Assembly (NCBI GenBank): GCA_027422505.1 | Contig: JAPQWV010001348.1 | Coordinates: 30,487-94,486, forward strand | Source: Craterostigma plantagineum | Taxonomy: Eukaryota > Streptophyta > Magnoliopsida > Lamiales > Linderniaceae | Length of the DNA stretch: 64,000 nt | Direction of reading: 5' to 3' | Shown here: piece after piece, positions 1-13,681 of the stretch | Layout of the letters: each line of letters begins with the position of its first letter | How positions within the stretch are numbered: position 1 is the first letter of the stretch | The notes under the pieces: model-generated | The model's input: the letters and a program-made list of their open reading frames with translations, nothing else | Told to the model about the DNA's origin: nothing | Database searches by the model: none | Made by a program: the position numbers and the translations under genes

Positions 1-267
1 ATTTTCGATTTTCGATCATTGTTTGTTGTCGGATCATGAGATTTCGTCATCTGCTGTTCGTCAATGATTCAATTGTGTCTCTCGTTTTTTTTTTTTTTTT
101 TTTGTATTTAGGTGCATTATAGTTTTAGCTCGTATCTAAGATGGAAATATGTTGATCTGTGATCGGTCATGCGATGTTTTTGTGAATGATATCAAAAAAT
201 TTTTTTGGATCACGTGTGGATTCTAATTTCGATTAACCTAGCGCATTGTTGATACATAATATTGCAG

Positions 268-3200
268 GAAGAAGAACCTAACGATAGAAAAATCGGGAAA
301 TTGTGTGAATATGCCTCGAAAAATCCTCTGCGAGTGCCTAAGGTTAGTCTGTTATCACGGTTTTGTAGTTAATTTCTTTGATTGAGCACTCATTGTCACC
401 TTTTCTTTCTGTTAAGAGAAATATATTCCTCACATTTTCTATTCTCCAATTTCTACCAATATCAGCAAGCATTAGCAAGTCACAACTTGAATCTGGGAAT
501 TCATGTTCTGTCCTTGTTTCGAGGCATATTTCTCTTTTTATACATTTTTCAGAAAATAATCATTCTCCTGTGAAGGTTACTCAATTACATATCTGTCTCA
601 GTTAACCGTAACTCAATATCAGCCGATTGCATTGAGTTTTAGACTTTTATTTTCTTTTCAATAAATGCGTATCTCTTCTTGTGTTTAAATTGGCCAATTG
701 AGTACTATCTCGCAGATTACAAGTTCACTGGAACAGAGGTGTTATAAGGAGCTGAGATCTGAAAATGTTAATGCCGTGAAAGCTGTCATATGCGTCTATC
801 GCAAGCTGAGTGTATCATGCCAGGAGCAAATGTGAGTGTGAGTTTACATATCATGCCTCGATTGCATTATTATCTAAAATAATCGTATGCACATAGACAT
901 GTAAGGAAACTATTCATGATCTTATGAGTGCTTGGTGCCGTTTCGCAAACTTAAAGATGAACTTTTCATGCAAGTATTGTTTATATTTTGATTTCTTTCC
1001 TTAGTTTTTATCGATACAAGTGATACATATTTTCGGCAACATCATAGTTGGACATGTTGGGGCATATTTTAATGTACAACTGTACATCAGTTTTCAATCT
1101 TTTAATGACAGTGCTAAGTTTTCTGTGTCAGGCCATTGTTTGCTGGTAGTTTTCTCAGTATTATAAACATTTTGCTTGATGAGACAACGCATGATGGAAT
1201 GCGCATTTTGGGTTGCCAAGCACTGTTTGATTTTATAAATAATCAGGTAAGGTTACATTATTTCCTCACTGTTAAACATTTTTACCTGTATGATTTGACT
1301 GATGTGAAGTTTCTTTCGTCGTCTTTTTTTTTTTTCAGAAGGATAGTACCTACATGTTTAATTTGGAAGGCTTAATACCGAAATTGTGTCTTCTAGCTCA
1401 AGAGATGGGGAATGATGATAAGATACTGCATTTACGTTGTGCTGGACTGCAAGTACTTTCTTCAATGGTAACTTTGTTCATTTTTATCTTATATTAAACA
1501 CATGAATGCCCTTATAAAATTGTAAGATATGATCATATTCCTAATTTACATGTAGATTTGGTTCATGGGAGAACAATGTCACATCTCAACTGATTTTGAC
1601 AGTGTAAGCATTTCTGTACTGTTCCTTTGTTTTTTATATCACTTGGTTGGAAAGTTATGCTTGCAGATCATTTGTCCGTTAGGTGTCCTGATTGTTATTC
1701 TCATGCCCGGCATTCTTGTTTATCGAATGACCAGGTTGTAAAAGCAGTGCTTGAAAATCTGCTTAACAGCAGTCAAGAGCACAAAGCTGAAGACCAAATT
1801 TCATCTGACGCACTGAAAAGGGCTACATCATGGAAGACGATAATAAACGAGAAAGATCATTTGGCCATGTATATTAACTTGTCATTTATCACATGTGCAG
1901 CTATTTTATTGGCCAAGTTTCATGCCTTTATTATCATGATTATTTTTTGTTTTTTGTCGCCAGATCATCTGGAAACCCAGAATTCTGGTCTAGAGTTTGC
2001 TTGCACAATATGGCAAAGTTAGCTAGGGAGGCTACAACAGTTCGCCGTGTACTCGAAGCTTTGTTTTGTTACTTTGATGAAGGCAATCTCTGGTCCCCTG
2101 ATCAGAGCCTTGCACTTGATGTGATGCTTGATATGCAATCAGTCGTGGAGATTTCAGGCATGTGCAACTTAAAATTCTGAATCCAAATAAATTAGAGAAG
2201 GGTTCTAGTTTTTCCTTTCTCAATTCCTATTTACTGTTTTGACCATTCAGGGCATGACACTCACTTCTTGCTATTATCCGTGATCAAGCATCTCGATCAT
2301 AGGAATGTTTTGAAAAACCCCAATATGCAAATTGATATTGTTCGAGTTGCTACCTCTCTGGCTCGAGTAACAAAGGTGCAGTCGTCTGTTACACTTGTTG
2401 GTGCATTCAGTGATATGATGAGGCATTTGAGGAAAAGCATTCACTGCTCCATTGATGCCTCGACGCTTGGTGATGAAATAATTCTGTGGAATAGGAATTT
2501 CCATGCAGCCATCGATGAGTGCCTTGTCCAATTGTCTTACAAGGTTTAACCATTTATAATCTAGTTGTTGCAATAGACATATTCGCTGTTTCATTTTTCA
2601 TTTGAAGAGCTCAGGGAGATATAACTGATTTTGCTGTTGAATAGTAGTATGCAAACCATAAATACGCTAGCAAGAGGATTACTAGTTAAGGTTTTTTTTT
2701 CATTGTCAATGAAAGAAGAGCTAAGAAATACTAATCCACGATTGGTATGTGAATTAGTTAGGTGATGCTGGGCCCATTCTGGATGTGATGGCAGTGACGT
2801 TGGAAAATATTTCAAATATAGCTGTGATGGCACGGAACACAATTGCAGCTGTATATCGTGCTGCACAAATTGTCGCTTTCTTGCCCAATTTGGTGTATGA
2901 AAACAAGGCATGAACCTACCAATTATGTCCCATGCTAATTTTTACAATTTTTGTAAAATATTTTTGTTGTTATTCGTTGTTATCCTGTGACTCCAGGCCT
3001 TCCCTGAAGCACTATTTCATCAAGTACTTCTGGCCATGGTTGCCCCAGATCATGAAACCAGGCTTGGAGCGCATCGCATATTTTCGGTTGTGCTTGTTCC
3101 ATCATCTGTTTGTCCTCAATCGTCATCATCCACCGGTCAAAGTCCAACTAATCATGCTGATTTAGGGAGGACCCTTTCTAGATCAGTTTCTGCTTTCTCT

Positions 3201-5503
3201 TCTTCAGCTGCTCTCTTTGAAAAGTTAAGGAAGGAACATGGTTCGTCAAATAGATTTTCCAATCCAGCTGATGGGGCTTTGGATGAGACAGAAGAGATGT
3301 CCCAAAATCAGTCATTTTTTACACGACTTACATCAAGCTATAGTCGGAAGACTAGCAGCAAGAGATACTCTATTCCTCCAAGCTTACAAAATATGGAGAA
3401 CGATCTGGTACTTTTTTTTAACCCATTTCTTTTTTCAAATCCATAAATTGGAACTTCTTGTAGTTTTTTCACTATATATGTAATTTATGCAGAGTGGAGT
3501 ATCTCTCAAGTTAAAGACTCGCCAAATCAGTCTGTTGTTGTCATCAATTTGGGTACAGGCCATCTCTCCCCTGAATACACCTGCCAACTTTGAAGCAATT
3601 GCTCATACTTATAGCTTGGTGATGTTGTTTTCACGTAAGAAGGTAAAGTTCTTCATTTTCTTCGGGCTATGCCTTCTTTATTTGTTGCAGGATTTCAAAA
3701 TTTTTTCTGCCATTATCTGATGTAGTTTTTTCTTTATTGTCCTCAGAAATCATGTAATGAGATTCTTATCCGAAGTTTTCAGCTAGCAATCTCACTGAGG
3801 AACATATCTATTCGAGGAGGTCAGTTTTCATATTCTTGAATCTTGTCTCGCCATATTGTCTATGGTCTTGTTAAAGAAAAAAGTGCTGATTATGCTGTAA
3901 CTAGGCCTTGTGTGTACACAGTTAGGAAAGAGGTGAATGTATTGCATGTGTTATCGAGGTCTTGAAACAGTTATGTAACTAGATATCTAATTTGAAACAT
4001 AATGCACGCAAATGTATAGGATTTGTTGAATTTCTTATCATTTTTGGTTCCTTACAGCAATCATTTTCTATATAGGCCCCCTTCCACCATCTCGTCGACG
4101 GTCTCTTTTCACTCTGGCCACATCAATGATTCTTTTCTTGGCAAAAGCCTACGATTTACCTCATCTTGTCAATTATGCCAAGGCGTCATTAATGGACAAA
4201 ATGGTAAACATTGCTAACTGTGTCACTTTTTTTTTTTTCAAATCAGAGTTGTTTACTTACTTATATTGCTGCTGCCGATTAGAAACAATTTTTGAATGCC
4301 CAAATTGTTACAAATGAGCTTCTACAGGTCGATCCTTTCCTTCATTTGGTGGAGAACTACAAGTTGCAAGCTTGTGAACGTGTTGGAGAAGGAAAGGAAA
4401 ACTCAACCAAAACATATGGATCCAAAGAAGACGATGAAGAAGCATTAAATTCGTTTTCTTCTCTCAAAATTTGCGAAGATCAATCTACAGAATCCATTGC
4501 GTCAATGATTCTTCAAAATCTGGGAGAGCTATCGAAAGTAATCGTCTAATCTAAGTTGTCCTTTTAGAATCAGCTTCCACCGTACTATATTTGATTTTGC
4601 AAACTATTGTGCGCTAGGATGAATCGTCCAAACTCGAAGAACAGCTTCTCAAAGATTTTGTCCCCGACGATGTATGTCCTTTGGGAGCCCAGCTTGTTCT
4701 AGAACAATATGGTTCGAAAGAACTCCTTGAGGTGGTTTTAATTTTCGTTACTGAGGCGTCTTTCTTCTACTATTATTGCTTTGATCACCTAAACCGATTT
4801 CTTTTCCTTTTCCTTTTTTACAATAATGCTTAAGGTTGAACACGCTACCGATGAATATCCAACCGACTCCTTCGCAAGCCAAACTGATACTTCCCACATG
4901 GCAAAGAATAGTTCCAACCTTTTGAGCGTCGATCAATTTATGGATATGGTAAGTCGACGTATTCCTTCACAAAAAAGAGCTTTACTTTCTATGTATTGAC
5001 CGAAAGTAAGATCAGTTTGAGGTTTTTGCTTGACATATTAACACGAACAATTTGACGATTTTAGGTGTCTGAGACAACAAAAGACGTGGGTCATTTTTTG
5101 TCTGCTTTGAGCCCTTCTGAACTGCCATTCAAAGACATGGCCAGCCATTGCGAGGCTCTTCAGGCGGGGAAACAACAGATGATGTCCAATTTCATGGATT
5201 TCCATTCGCCTGCTCAAAGCGCTTCGTCGAGCTTCCTTTGTCTTGAGAATACTTCATCACCAGATTCGTCCCCTCAACCGAGATATTTAACGGTAATTTT
5301 TTTTTTCTTTTTCCCCGGCTTTCAAAGCTATATTAATGAATGGCTAACTCTTTCGTTTTCTTTTTTTGCTTTTTTTTTTTCAGTCACCAATGGTCCAAAG
5401 CATAGTCTTGCCATGCGCAGCTGAGTTTCAGCACCACAATGAGTTCTTTCGCTTGCCAGCTTCGAGTCCGTACGACAACTTCTTGAAAGCCGCTGGAAGT
5501 TGA
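268..5503 (+). CDS. EFR3-like ARM-repeat protein, 5' end outside window
   Basis: Eighteen consecutive exons join in frame: 268-342, 716-831, 1132-1246, 1339-1467, 1556-1603, 1735-1868, 1964-2157, 2251-2543, 2758-2907, 2997-3407, 3493-3642, 3747-3819, 4076-4203, 4328-4537, 4618-4731, 4835-4948, 5065-5292 and 5384-5503 (TGA). The product has the plant EFR3 pattern: PNDRKIGKLCEYA near the start, WSRVCLHNMAKLA, and PDHETRLGAHRIFSVVLVPS followed by a Ser-rich linker. EFR3 proteins are helical-repeat scaffolds that anchor the PI4-kinase alpha complex at the plasma membrane; rice SRL2 belongs here. The basic, cysteine-containing N-terminus expected for the family must lie upstream of base 1. Two introns (2158-2250 and 2908-2996) need GC donors to keep frame. 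The family call is from remembered conservation; membrane anchoring is inferred. Confidence 0.85.
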
Positions 5504-5931
5504 TGATATATTTACATAAGCATCAATCATGAGAAAGAAAAATGGACCATACTAATCAAATTTCATAGTGTCTATTTATTTCATTATTTATTTATTTCTT
5601 TTATTGGCGGGGAATATACCACTTCTTGCTTAGCGAGCGAGTGGTGATGAGCTCCTTGAGTATACAATAACATGAGAAAACGATGTAAATCCTCCAAACG
5701 TATTTTATCTTATATATAATGCAATTTAGTGAATTTTCGAATGCTTGGCATATTAAACAGGCGATCTCTCCAAAATATTAGAAAATTAATGAAAAAATCC
5801 CACGAGGATACACTACAATTACCACCATTAGATTATGGTTCATAAATTTAATCTCCCTATATATATAAGGACAATAGATGCATACCATAGCTAACACAAA
5901 AACAAAAACTCATTACAAGCCAAGAAGAGAG
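5504..5931. other. Intergenic: 3' UTR of EFR3-like gene and promoter of peptide gene
   Basis: No coding signal. The first part is AT-rich, with repeated TTTATT/AATAAA-like words suited to a 3' UTR and polyadenylation. The last 75 bases hold a TATA element for the next gene. Confidence 0.6.
5859..5868 (+). promoter_or_regulatory. TATA box of the cysteine-rich peptide gene
   Basis: The run TATATATAAG lies about 65 bases upstream of the ATG at 5932. That leaves room for a 5' UTR of roughly 35-40 bases, typical of a compact plant promoter. Confidence 0.55.
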
Positions 5932-6332
5932 ATGGCTCGACTTTCTTCATTCTTCTGTCTTCTCATTGCAGCTGTTTTTGTTTCAGGTGCTTCATCCCAA
6001 GCCTCTTCCCTCCATTTACATCATCAGTATTCCAATTTTATTTCAAGATACATTTTTTTTTTTCTGTTAAATTTTCTACAGCCGCGAAAGGCGACAAGCT
6101 TTGCCCATGGGTAATAAAAGGCGTTCCATGCGAGGGTTCAGACATGGGGCTAACATGCCTTCCGAGGTGCTACGTGGCTTGCGACACGGTTTCAGTGGTT
6201 GGGCAGTGCATAGACTATGGTGGAACCATAGGCAAGACTTGCACTTGTGGGCTCATTTCCCCCGACTGCAAAACAAAGCACTGCCATGCCCCCGCCGTCC
6301 CCTTGAAGCCAATCTTGGAAGAATCCAAATAA
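5932..6332 (+). CDS. Small secreted cysteine-rich peptide (101 aa)
   Basis: Two exons, 5932-5986 and 6082-6332, join as G|CC and encode 101 residues. Residues 1 to about 18 (MARLSSFFCLLIAAVFVS) form a clear signal peptide. The mature part has ten cysteines, including the groups LCPW, TCLPRC, TCTC and HCH. An even count suggests disulfide bonding in the apoplast or secretory pathway. Exon 1 coding only the signal peptide and exon 2 the whole mature domain is the usual layout of plant defensin-like and LCR genes, but I do not recognise this cysteine spacing as canonical defensin, LTP, snakin or thionin. A defence or signalling role is inference only. An ATT microsatellite begins 11 bases after the stop codon, probably inside the 3' UTR. 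Confidence 0.75.
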
Positions 6333-6342
6333 AAATCCACGA

Positions 6343-6405
<63 letters not shown>

Positions 6406-6406
6406 T
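6343..6406. repeat. (ATT)n microsatellite
   Basis: About 20 perfect ATT units sit directly after the stop codon of the cysteine-rich peptide gene. It produces false poly-Ile and poly-Asn reading frames on both strands. Confidence 0.97.
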
Positions 6407-6497
6407 CCATGAAATGAAACAACACTGTTGTACAATAATAATACCCTTCGAGAAATAATAAAATATTACAGTAGATGCCACGTGTTGTCGATCTTTT

Positions 6498-9400
6498 TTA
6501 CGAGAGGTATTTCTTAAAGAGCTCGTTGGCTATGGCGAATGCGTCGCCATGTGCTTTTACGGGGTATGGCTCTGTGCCTTCCTGCCATTCGTTCGAGTAA
6601 GAGATCCATTCTCTTCTCCATCCTTTGACGTCGAAATTGCTATTATTTTCTTCGAGGCTCTTTAGCAGACGACCCATGTACATGGACGCTCGTGGGAGGT
6701 AGTATTTCTCCAGCAGTCCGCTCCAAAATTTGTTCGCTGTTGCAAAATTAATAAAAATTGAGCAAAACTGAAGCAAAGTTAGCCATGGAAAATGATTCGA
6801 CTAACCGTAATCATGGAGCTTGCTCTGCTTTTCCTCGGTGTTGTCGTACCACATTGTTACTTGAGTCCTTGCGTTCCATTCGTACTAAAAATACGGTCAA
6901 ACGGAGAATAGATGGATTGTTTTAACTTTAAGCCATTAGGAGACATACCGTAATAATGGTGGAAGGAAAGATGGACCTTACTTGTTTCTTTTCATCTCCA
7001 TTCGTAGACAACTGTTTTGCACTTTCGAGCCAAGTGCCGAGGAGGAAGCTGTCATCAGATGCAAGAAGCCTGTCTATATCTTTGATTAGGCATAAGAACT
7101 TCGTCGAATAAGAAGCAAGTGCTTTCGCATCTTTGTCCAAGAAAGAACGTATGGCCTTCAGATAGACCTCGTTTGCAAGCTTCGAAAGAGTCTGCCTTGT
7201 CAAGTCGACCAAATCGTACCTATAAATGATTAAGAAAAAAAAGGCAAGACTACTTTCCCGTCATATTTTTTGATACCTTCTATATGAGTAGAGCGTTCTT
7301 ACCTATACGTGGGAACTTGGGCAAGTTCATTCCCAGCGTCGAGGAACAGTTTCAAGGCATCGATGGAATCTTGATTATTATACCATAAGTGAGGCTTAGG
7401 CAGCGAAGAGCTTCTTTCGTGGAGAAGAAACCTCCTCTTTTGCTGTGTTCTCAAGAGTATATGCCTCTGAATAACGTTAGGATTATCAGCTTGGGAAGCT
7501 GATGAGGGATCCCAGTCGGGAAACTGCACTATGTAGTCTTTGTTGTGGTCCTTCATGAAAGTCGAAGGTGGTAAAAAAATCAATTCATTAAGCTACGTTT
7601 TTCATGTAATAAATTTGATGAGCCTTACAGCGATTCCATCAGAGCAGTTGTAGATTGTCCGATGGAGAATTTTCCATGCAGCTTCGGCTTGGTGAACTGA
7701 TTTACCGTATCTTCTCAGAGAGTACGTAGTCAACCAATCCTGCAAGTTAAATTTCTCAGAGTCGATTTGTTCATGGTAAAAAAAGTCAGAAATGGATGAT
7801 AATAGCTATTACATATAATCAACTTTTAAGAATGAAACGATTCCTTTCAAATCCATACTACTTCCATGCAAGAATGCAGTATATCTCATAAAACATGTCA
7901 ATTGCAGACACATAACGAAAGGTTTCGTGATAGTTTTATAAGATGCACAAAGATCTTGAGAAGGATACTATTGGCTCAAGTAAAATGAAATCGGTTTCTG
8001 GTAAACTTGGCGACCATGTAAAAAGGATATTAAATGTTTCCTGTCAAAAGAACACCCAATTACCTCGAGTTTTACAGGTTTACTTCTAAATGCCATTTCA
8101 GACATCAACTCATACACAACTGGGTTTTGTTCGATCCCTTCCATGCACATACCTACACCAACCTATACCGAAAGAAGATTACGAGAACACTAAGCATATA
8201 AATGACAGTTCGTTCATTCGACCATGTACAGTTTATTCATAGGTAACCATTGTTGAATTCTTGCTCACACGAGCATCGATAGGTCCCGTGGAAACTGCAT
8301 CTAATGTGCCATACATTTCAATGTTTCCACCAAAGTTATGAAGCATGCACCTGAAAGTGAGATGTGGCTTGACAAGGTTAACAGTTTAGGTTAATAGGGA
8401 GGAGCGAATCACAGTATTACATTAGCTTGTTGGAAATGGCAAAGATAAACTTAACTGAATATGTTGCATACCATATGTAAGGAGTGTCGTAAAATTGAAA
8501 TGAAGATTTCCAAATAGGTTTGACATCAGCAAATAGATCAAGCACTATCATCTTCCCAAATGGAACAGAATGTAGAAGTGCCTGGAAACCATAAATAACT
8601 TCGTAAAAAAACCATCCAAATGCCTTGTATATCTCAAAAATACCATCATAGGAACATCAAACAAGAATTTTATGAAGGGAACTTCAGTTTATGGAAGGGA
8701 ATTTTACGTCGCAAGTGAAAAAATTCAGGTATACATGTAAAAAGGAGAGATCACTGAACTTGGTAAACTTAGTTAGCACATACCTTCATCTGTGGTGGTT
8801 TCCAGAAAGATGAGTCTGAATAAAATAGCCAGCCCTGAAAGATCGCTAAAATTATAAAAGGCTGAGGAACCATATTAAAAATTCTCGAAGAAATTTTTTA
8901 GAAGTTATCATCTATCAACGTGGTAACGGCATTTTTTACCCTAAAAACAATTGGTATAGACCTTAAAATTATCATCCGATGCTTTGCACCGCCCCTAGAA
9001 AAGCTTTGTTCCACAGAAAAACTCTGAAGGTAAAATAACATACTTGCATTAACCATATTGCATCCTTGTCGACTGCAGACATTGCTTTGTATACTGAAGA
9101 ACCAAGCGAGGAGATATAGTCTGGGTCACTTGTAGGTGGAGAGTTCTCATTGAACGTATCACTAAACAAATGATGAATTGTACGTCCCATTTATTTCGTT
9201 CAAACATATAGATAAGGAAATAAGTCGTCGAATAAATACAATGTAAATGTATCGAAAAACCATGAGGTTACAGTGGTAGGCATACCAGCTGTACACGCTT
9301 GTTACATCTCCGTATTCTGCATAAACATGAATATCAAATATAGATTCGTGGAGGGGTATGAACTGCTAAGGAAACTTATGTTTTCAGTGATTAATATGAT

Positions 9401-9671
9401 GTGTTTCGTAAGTATATAGGGGAGAATCAATGAGTTGGCAAAATGCTAGAAGGAACTGAAGAAGCATTAGTACTTAAGCTAACCAACATTATTGTTTACC
9501 CTCGAACTGCTTTTTCATGAATGATTCTCCAATTTTAATAAATAATGGATCAGATGGGTCAAGAAGAAAAGTGCAGCACCATTTGGGATTAGCATCAACA
9601 GTGTTCCTAGGAGACAACAGAAAACCGAATAAGTGTTATAGAAAATAAATTGGCATGTTAATCAAGACAAA

Positions 9672-9725
<54 letters not shown>

Positions 9726-11715
9726 CCAATCTCCAAGTCTGCTTATATTTGCTGAGGGGAAAATTTCTTTCAACGCCGCCGGAACATTACCAGAAAATGA
9801 TGGAAGCACTGTAAGAAAATGGATTATTGAGTGTTGATTAAAATTTAAAATTGAGTTTCAACTTTCAAGTTAGGCGATCAAGATGATGCAAGAAAACGGG
9901 TATTAAGATGAGAATATTCGGAACTGTAGCTGTAATATACCAGGTGTCATGCCTAGCTCTATCATTCTTGATAATATTAACTTTTGCAACTTCAATTGGT
10001 TACTTAACCAGTTATTACTCAATGGCCCACCCCATCTGCATCACAAAGAGGAATTGGAAACTCAAGCATTAAAAGGTAGTAAATATGAAAAATTATCATC
10101 TGAAAATAGTTCATGGAAGCTTCTCGGGACTATAATGCGAGAAAACGGGGGGAAAAAGGAGTGCAAACCCGTGCAAGTTGCCCATGCGTGCCCAAGCAAG
10201 AAATGCAGGTCCACCAAAGAAATCATTCAAATCACTTTTAGTAATGTTATAATCCTACAATGAAAAAAAAAGGAACAAACTCTTAGAAACAACATAAAAG
10301 CTTTTATCAGCCCAGAAAATGGACGGGGTAGAGTAGCTCATCAAAAGTAAGCTGGGAAAATGAAAATAAACGATAAATACATGATCCAGCGAGATAAACA
10401 ACGATTTCATAAATATTTAAGGAATTCTTCAGTTTCTCATGTGCTGACAAATTCAACGAAATGATACCAGTTTAAACTAAAAACGTACTGCAAAGACTTT
10501 CTGCCATATTGCTTCTTGGCCGGTAAATGCCAGAGGAAAGTTAACACCTTGAAGTGCCATCCAATCGATCTCCTTTTCCCATCTTTTCCAGTCCCACCAA
10601 ACATAGGAATCTGCAAAAACGACAATTCATCATTTCCTGTTCAAAACTGTCCCAATAAGCATCGCAATAAGATCAATGGATCTCTTACAGCTAGACGTGA
10701 CAACATTTTGGTAATAGTTCAGAGGCACGGGGCGTTGAATTAGCACACCACTCGATTTCACTGTAGGAAGTGATCCACGATTTGGAACCGAACCAAGTTG
10801 TGAGCCGCCCGTTTTGTCCCACGAAATATGAACGCCACACCAATATTTTAAGTACCAGTGAAGCCCTGAGGTGATATCAACTGCCGAGGTTCCTTTTATC
10901 CTTATCAGAGAGTATAAAAACAAAAGAAAACCAATATTATTACAAGGAATGGGCTCTTGTTAAAAGGGATTTGTTTTAGGAATCTGCTAAAAAGGAATTC
11001 GTAGCCAACTCAGTTAAGACTCAAATCCACAATCATTGATGTCAGCTATGTAGTATGTCGAGGGACATACATTATAAGACAATTTTCATCTTCCCCACAT
11101 AGAGATGACATATTGAAAGGAAAACAAAACCAACCCACTTAACCAAGGAATATGAATCAAAACTATTAGAAAAATAAAAATAAAAAAATCAAAGAGTAGA
11201 TGAAAATAAAGTAAAATCCTGCCTACATTATTTCCACGGAGCCTCTCCTGTAATTGCTGATAAAGAAGCAGCTACGTCCGCCGCATTCATCCTGACATAA
11301 CATACGACCATTTAAGAGGTAAAAAGGAATGAAAACATGAATAACGAAAACAACTCCCTCAAAAGGGGTTTTTGAATTCCTTGCAGAACTTCGCTATGCA
11401 TGATACAACTTAATTAAACGAGCCCTCATAATAGAATTGGTCTTTTTTTTTTAATGTTTTGGGGAAGTAGAAGGCAACCTCTGTAATAATCTTGAACTCG
11501 AAACTTGACAAATGGGTCGGAAGCAGCCTCTCAAGAACGCCTTTTGCAGCAGCTTCTTGCTGGATTGGAGATGCTCTTTTGGAGCTCAAACGGCTCAATA
11601 TAGAATGTATAGCTTCGGATTGTTGCACAGAACCCGCTGAAGAAGAGCATAGAGACGACAAGAAAACTGATGTTACTACAACAAGTAAGAACCTACGACA
11701 TCCGTTGAATACCAT
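6498..11715 (-). CDS. NAGLU: Alpha-N-acetylglucosaminidase (GH89)
   Basis: About 19 exons on the minus strand join without a break, from ATG at 11715 (signal peptide [20 protein letters not shown]) to a TAA at 6498-6500. Diagnostic GH89 segments appear in order: [95 protein letters not shown] and [11 protein letters not shown] near the C-terminus. The enzyme removes terminal N-acetylglucosamine in the lysosome/vacuole; in humans its loss causes Sanfilippo B disease, and the Arabidopsis homologue is CYL1, needed for seed development. The catalytic glutamates are expected in the conserved blocks but I did not assign them. Length, about 800 residues, fits the family. Targeting through the secretory route is inferred from the signal peptide. 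Confidence 0.92.
9675..9723. repeat. (TA)n microsatellite in a NAGLU intron
   Basis: About 24 TA units lie in the intron between the NAGLU exons at about 9500-9608 and 9727-9812, only a few bases from the 5' splice site of the upstream (higher-coordinate) exon. Confidence 0.95.
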
Positions 11716-12353
11716 TAGTTGGGCAGCTCAAGTAGATAGTTTTAGTTCTGTCCAAGAACGATGAATTGGATGAAGATGATGTTTCTTATTACTACGATAG
11801 TCAACGGGGTTACGAGTTAAATGCTTGTTTCGTTCTCGGAGAAGAATCACATCAAATTACAAATAAACCCTTCGCGATTTTAGATGTATCCGACTTCGGA
11901 GAACATAGATTAGAATTTCATTCATGGTTTCCTGAACTAAAAGATCATAATGGCCATATCAGTTGACCTTTATTAGTTGATTCTTGAACCCAATCACGAA
12001 GATGAAAACGTTTTCACTTTTTTTTTCTCAGATGAACTACTTTCATGGCTACTACGAGTGAAGGTGAAGCTAACTTCTTGCGAGGAAGGGAATCAAACGC
12101 AGAGCATCCTTAAACATTCCATAATGTATCAGAAGAATTTAGCCAATTCAAGAGCGACTTGCCTTCACTTAAGCTAACATACGCTGAGAAGAGAATTAAT
12201 GAATATTCCAATCCAAAGATAATAGATAGAGAAATCCCAAAACATAAGCATCGCCATTACGAAGAACAAAGATTCAAGTACAGGAAAAAAAGAACGAGCT
12301 TTTCAGTTCATACAAACGCAGGCATTTTCAATAAGCAGCTCAAGAATCAAAAT
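11716..12353. other. Intergenic: NAGLU promoter and eL29 3' UTR
   Basis: Both flanking genes read leftward. A 66-codon plus-strand frame (11766-11966) and a second one (11977-12177) are present, but show no domain, splice context or recognisable family. I see no supported gene. Confidence 0.5.
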
Positions 12354-12631
<278 letters not shown>

Positions 12632-12987
12632 TCCCTACAACGCCGTCGAGAAAATCCCCAAAAAACAAACAAAATAAAAAAGGATTGTAAATTCCACACT
12701 TCAAATCAACAACTTGGAGTTAGAATAGAACTAAGATTCAACGAGCTCGACGGTCGGCGCTGTTCACCTGTTGATCTGTGTTTCACGGCGGCTAAAAACG
12801 ATCCCAAATGGATGGGCACGGCGTAGATTTTCATATATATATTGAGTTTCGTATACCCTAATCGACCGTTTGGGCTTCGGCCTTCTTTGTTAAGGTTTCA
12901 TTTGGGCTCGTTGGATCTCCAAAGCCCTAAATATTTTGGTCAATCCAATTTCGATATAATATTCATTTTCTTTTTCCTTGTCTAAAC

Positions 12988-13549
12988 CAAGGTCCTAAAA
13001 TCGGGGTTTTCGAAGAGGATCGGAAATTTTAGTGGTTTGAGGTTTTAGTGATTTAATCAGTATAAAACCGGAGTCAAACCGGTATCTTTAAATATAAGTA
13101 CATATATTTTATAAATGAATATACATAAAATAATATACATGTATTTATAAAGTTTTTCCATAATAAATTTACAAAATGAATAGTCAAAATTAAATAAAAG
13201 TAAATTATGTTGGTGGTTAAAAATTAATTATATCATGGAATGTCAAAATCTTTAAATTTGGGGTCAAAATTAAATAAAAATAAAATATTGAGTTCAAAAG
13301 TTAATTACAAAATAAATGTGTTGTCAAAGATTCAAACCCAAGCCCATCTGAAATCAGCCCACGATCTTTAAAGCCAGACCACGTTCACATTAGTGGAAAT
13401 TTACTCATTTTCCTCTACTTATCACGGTGTTTTTTTTTCTTTTTTAAAAACATAATAGACCGGACCGGAACCAAATCGGAATTCCGGCCGTTTCGCGGTT
13501 TTCCGGTCGGAATCGGGCGGTCCAGTCCGGTCCGGTCTTAAAAACCTTG
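12988..13549. mobile_element. hAT-type MITE with 8-bp target duplication
   Basis: The left end CAAGGTCCTAAAATCGG is matched in reverse complement by the right end (CAAGGTTTTTAAGACCGG). The 8-bp word GTCTAAAC flanks it on both sides, at 12980-12987 and 13550-13557. Terminal CAAGG plus an 8-bp duplication points to the hAT superfamily. The interior is AT-rich without a transposase frame; GC-rich subterminal CCGGTCCGG repeats lie near the right end. Confidence 0.85.
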
Positions 13550-13681
13550 GTCTAAACAAAATAATAAATTTAGTAGGACATATGGGAACGATAATCGTCG
13601 TCATGTAGAGTTGACAAAATGATTATTATATAGTCGAAATTCGAACAAAACCATAAACGGCTCTACATTTTTCGCCGAACT

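Noticed and set aside
6215..6481. Minus-strand frames with poly-Asn or poly-Ile
   Set aside because: They are produced by the ATT microsatellite after the peptide gene.
11766..12177. Two adjacent plus-strand frames upstream of NAGLU
   Set aside because: Somewhat protein-like text (DDVSYYYDSQRGYELN) but no family, splice sites or conserved motif; left as intergenic.
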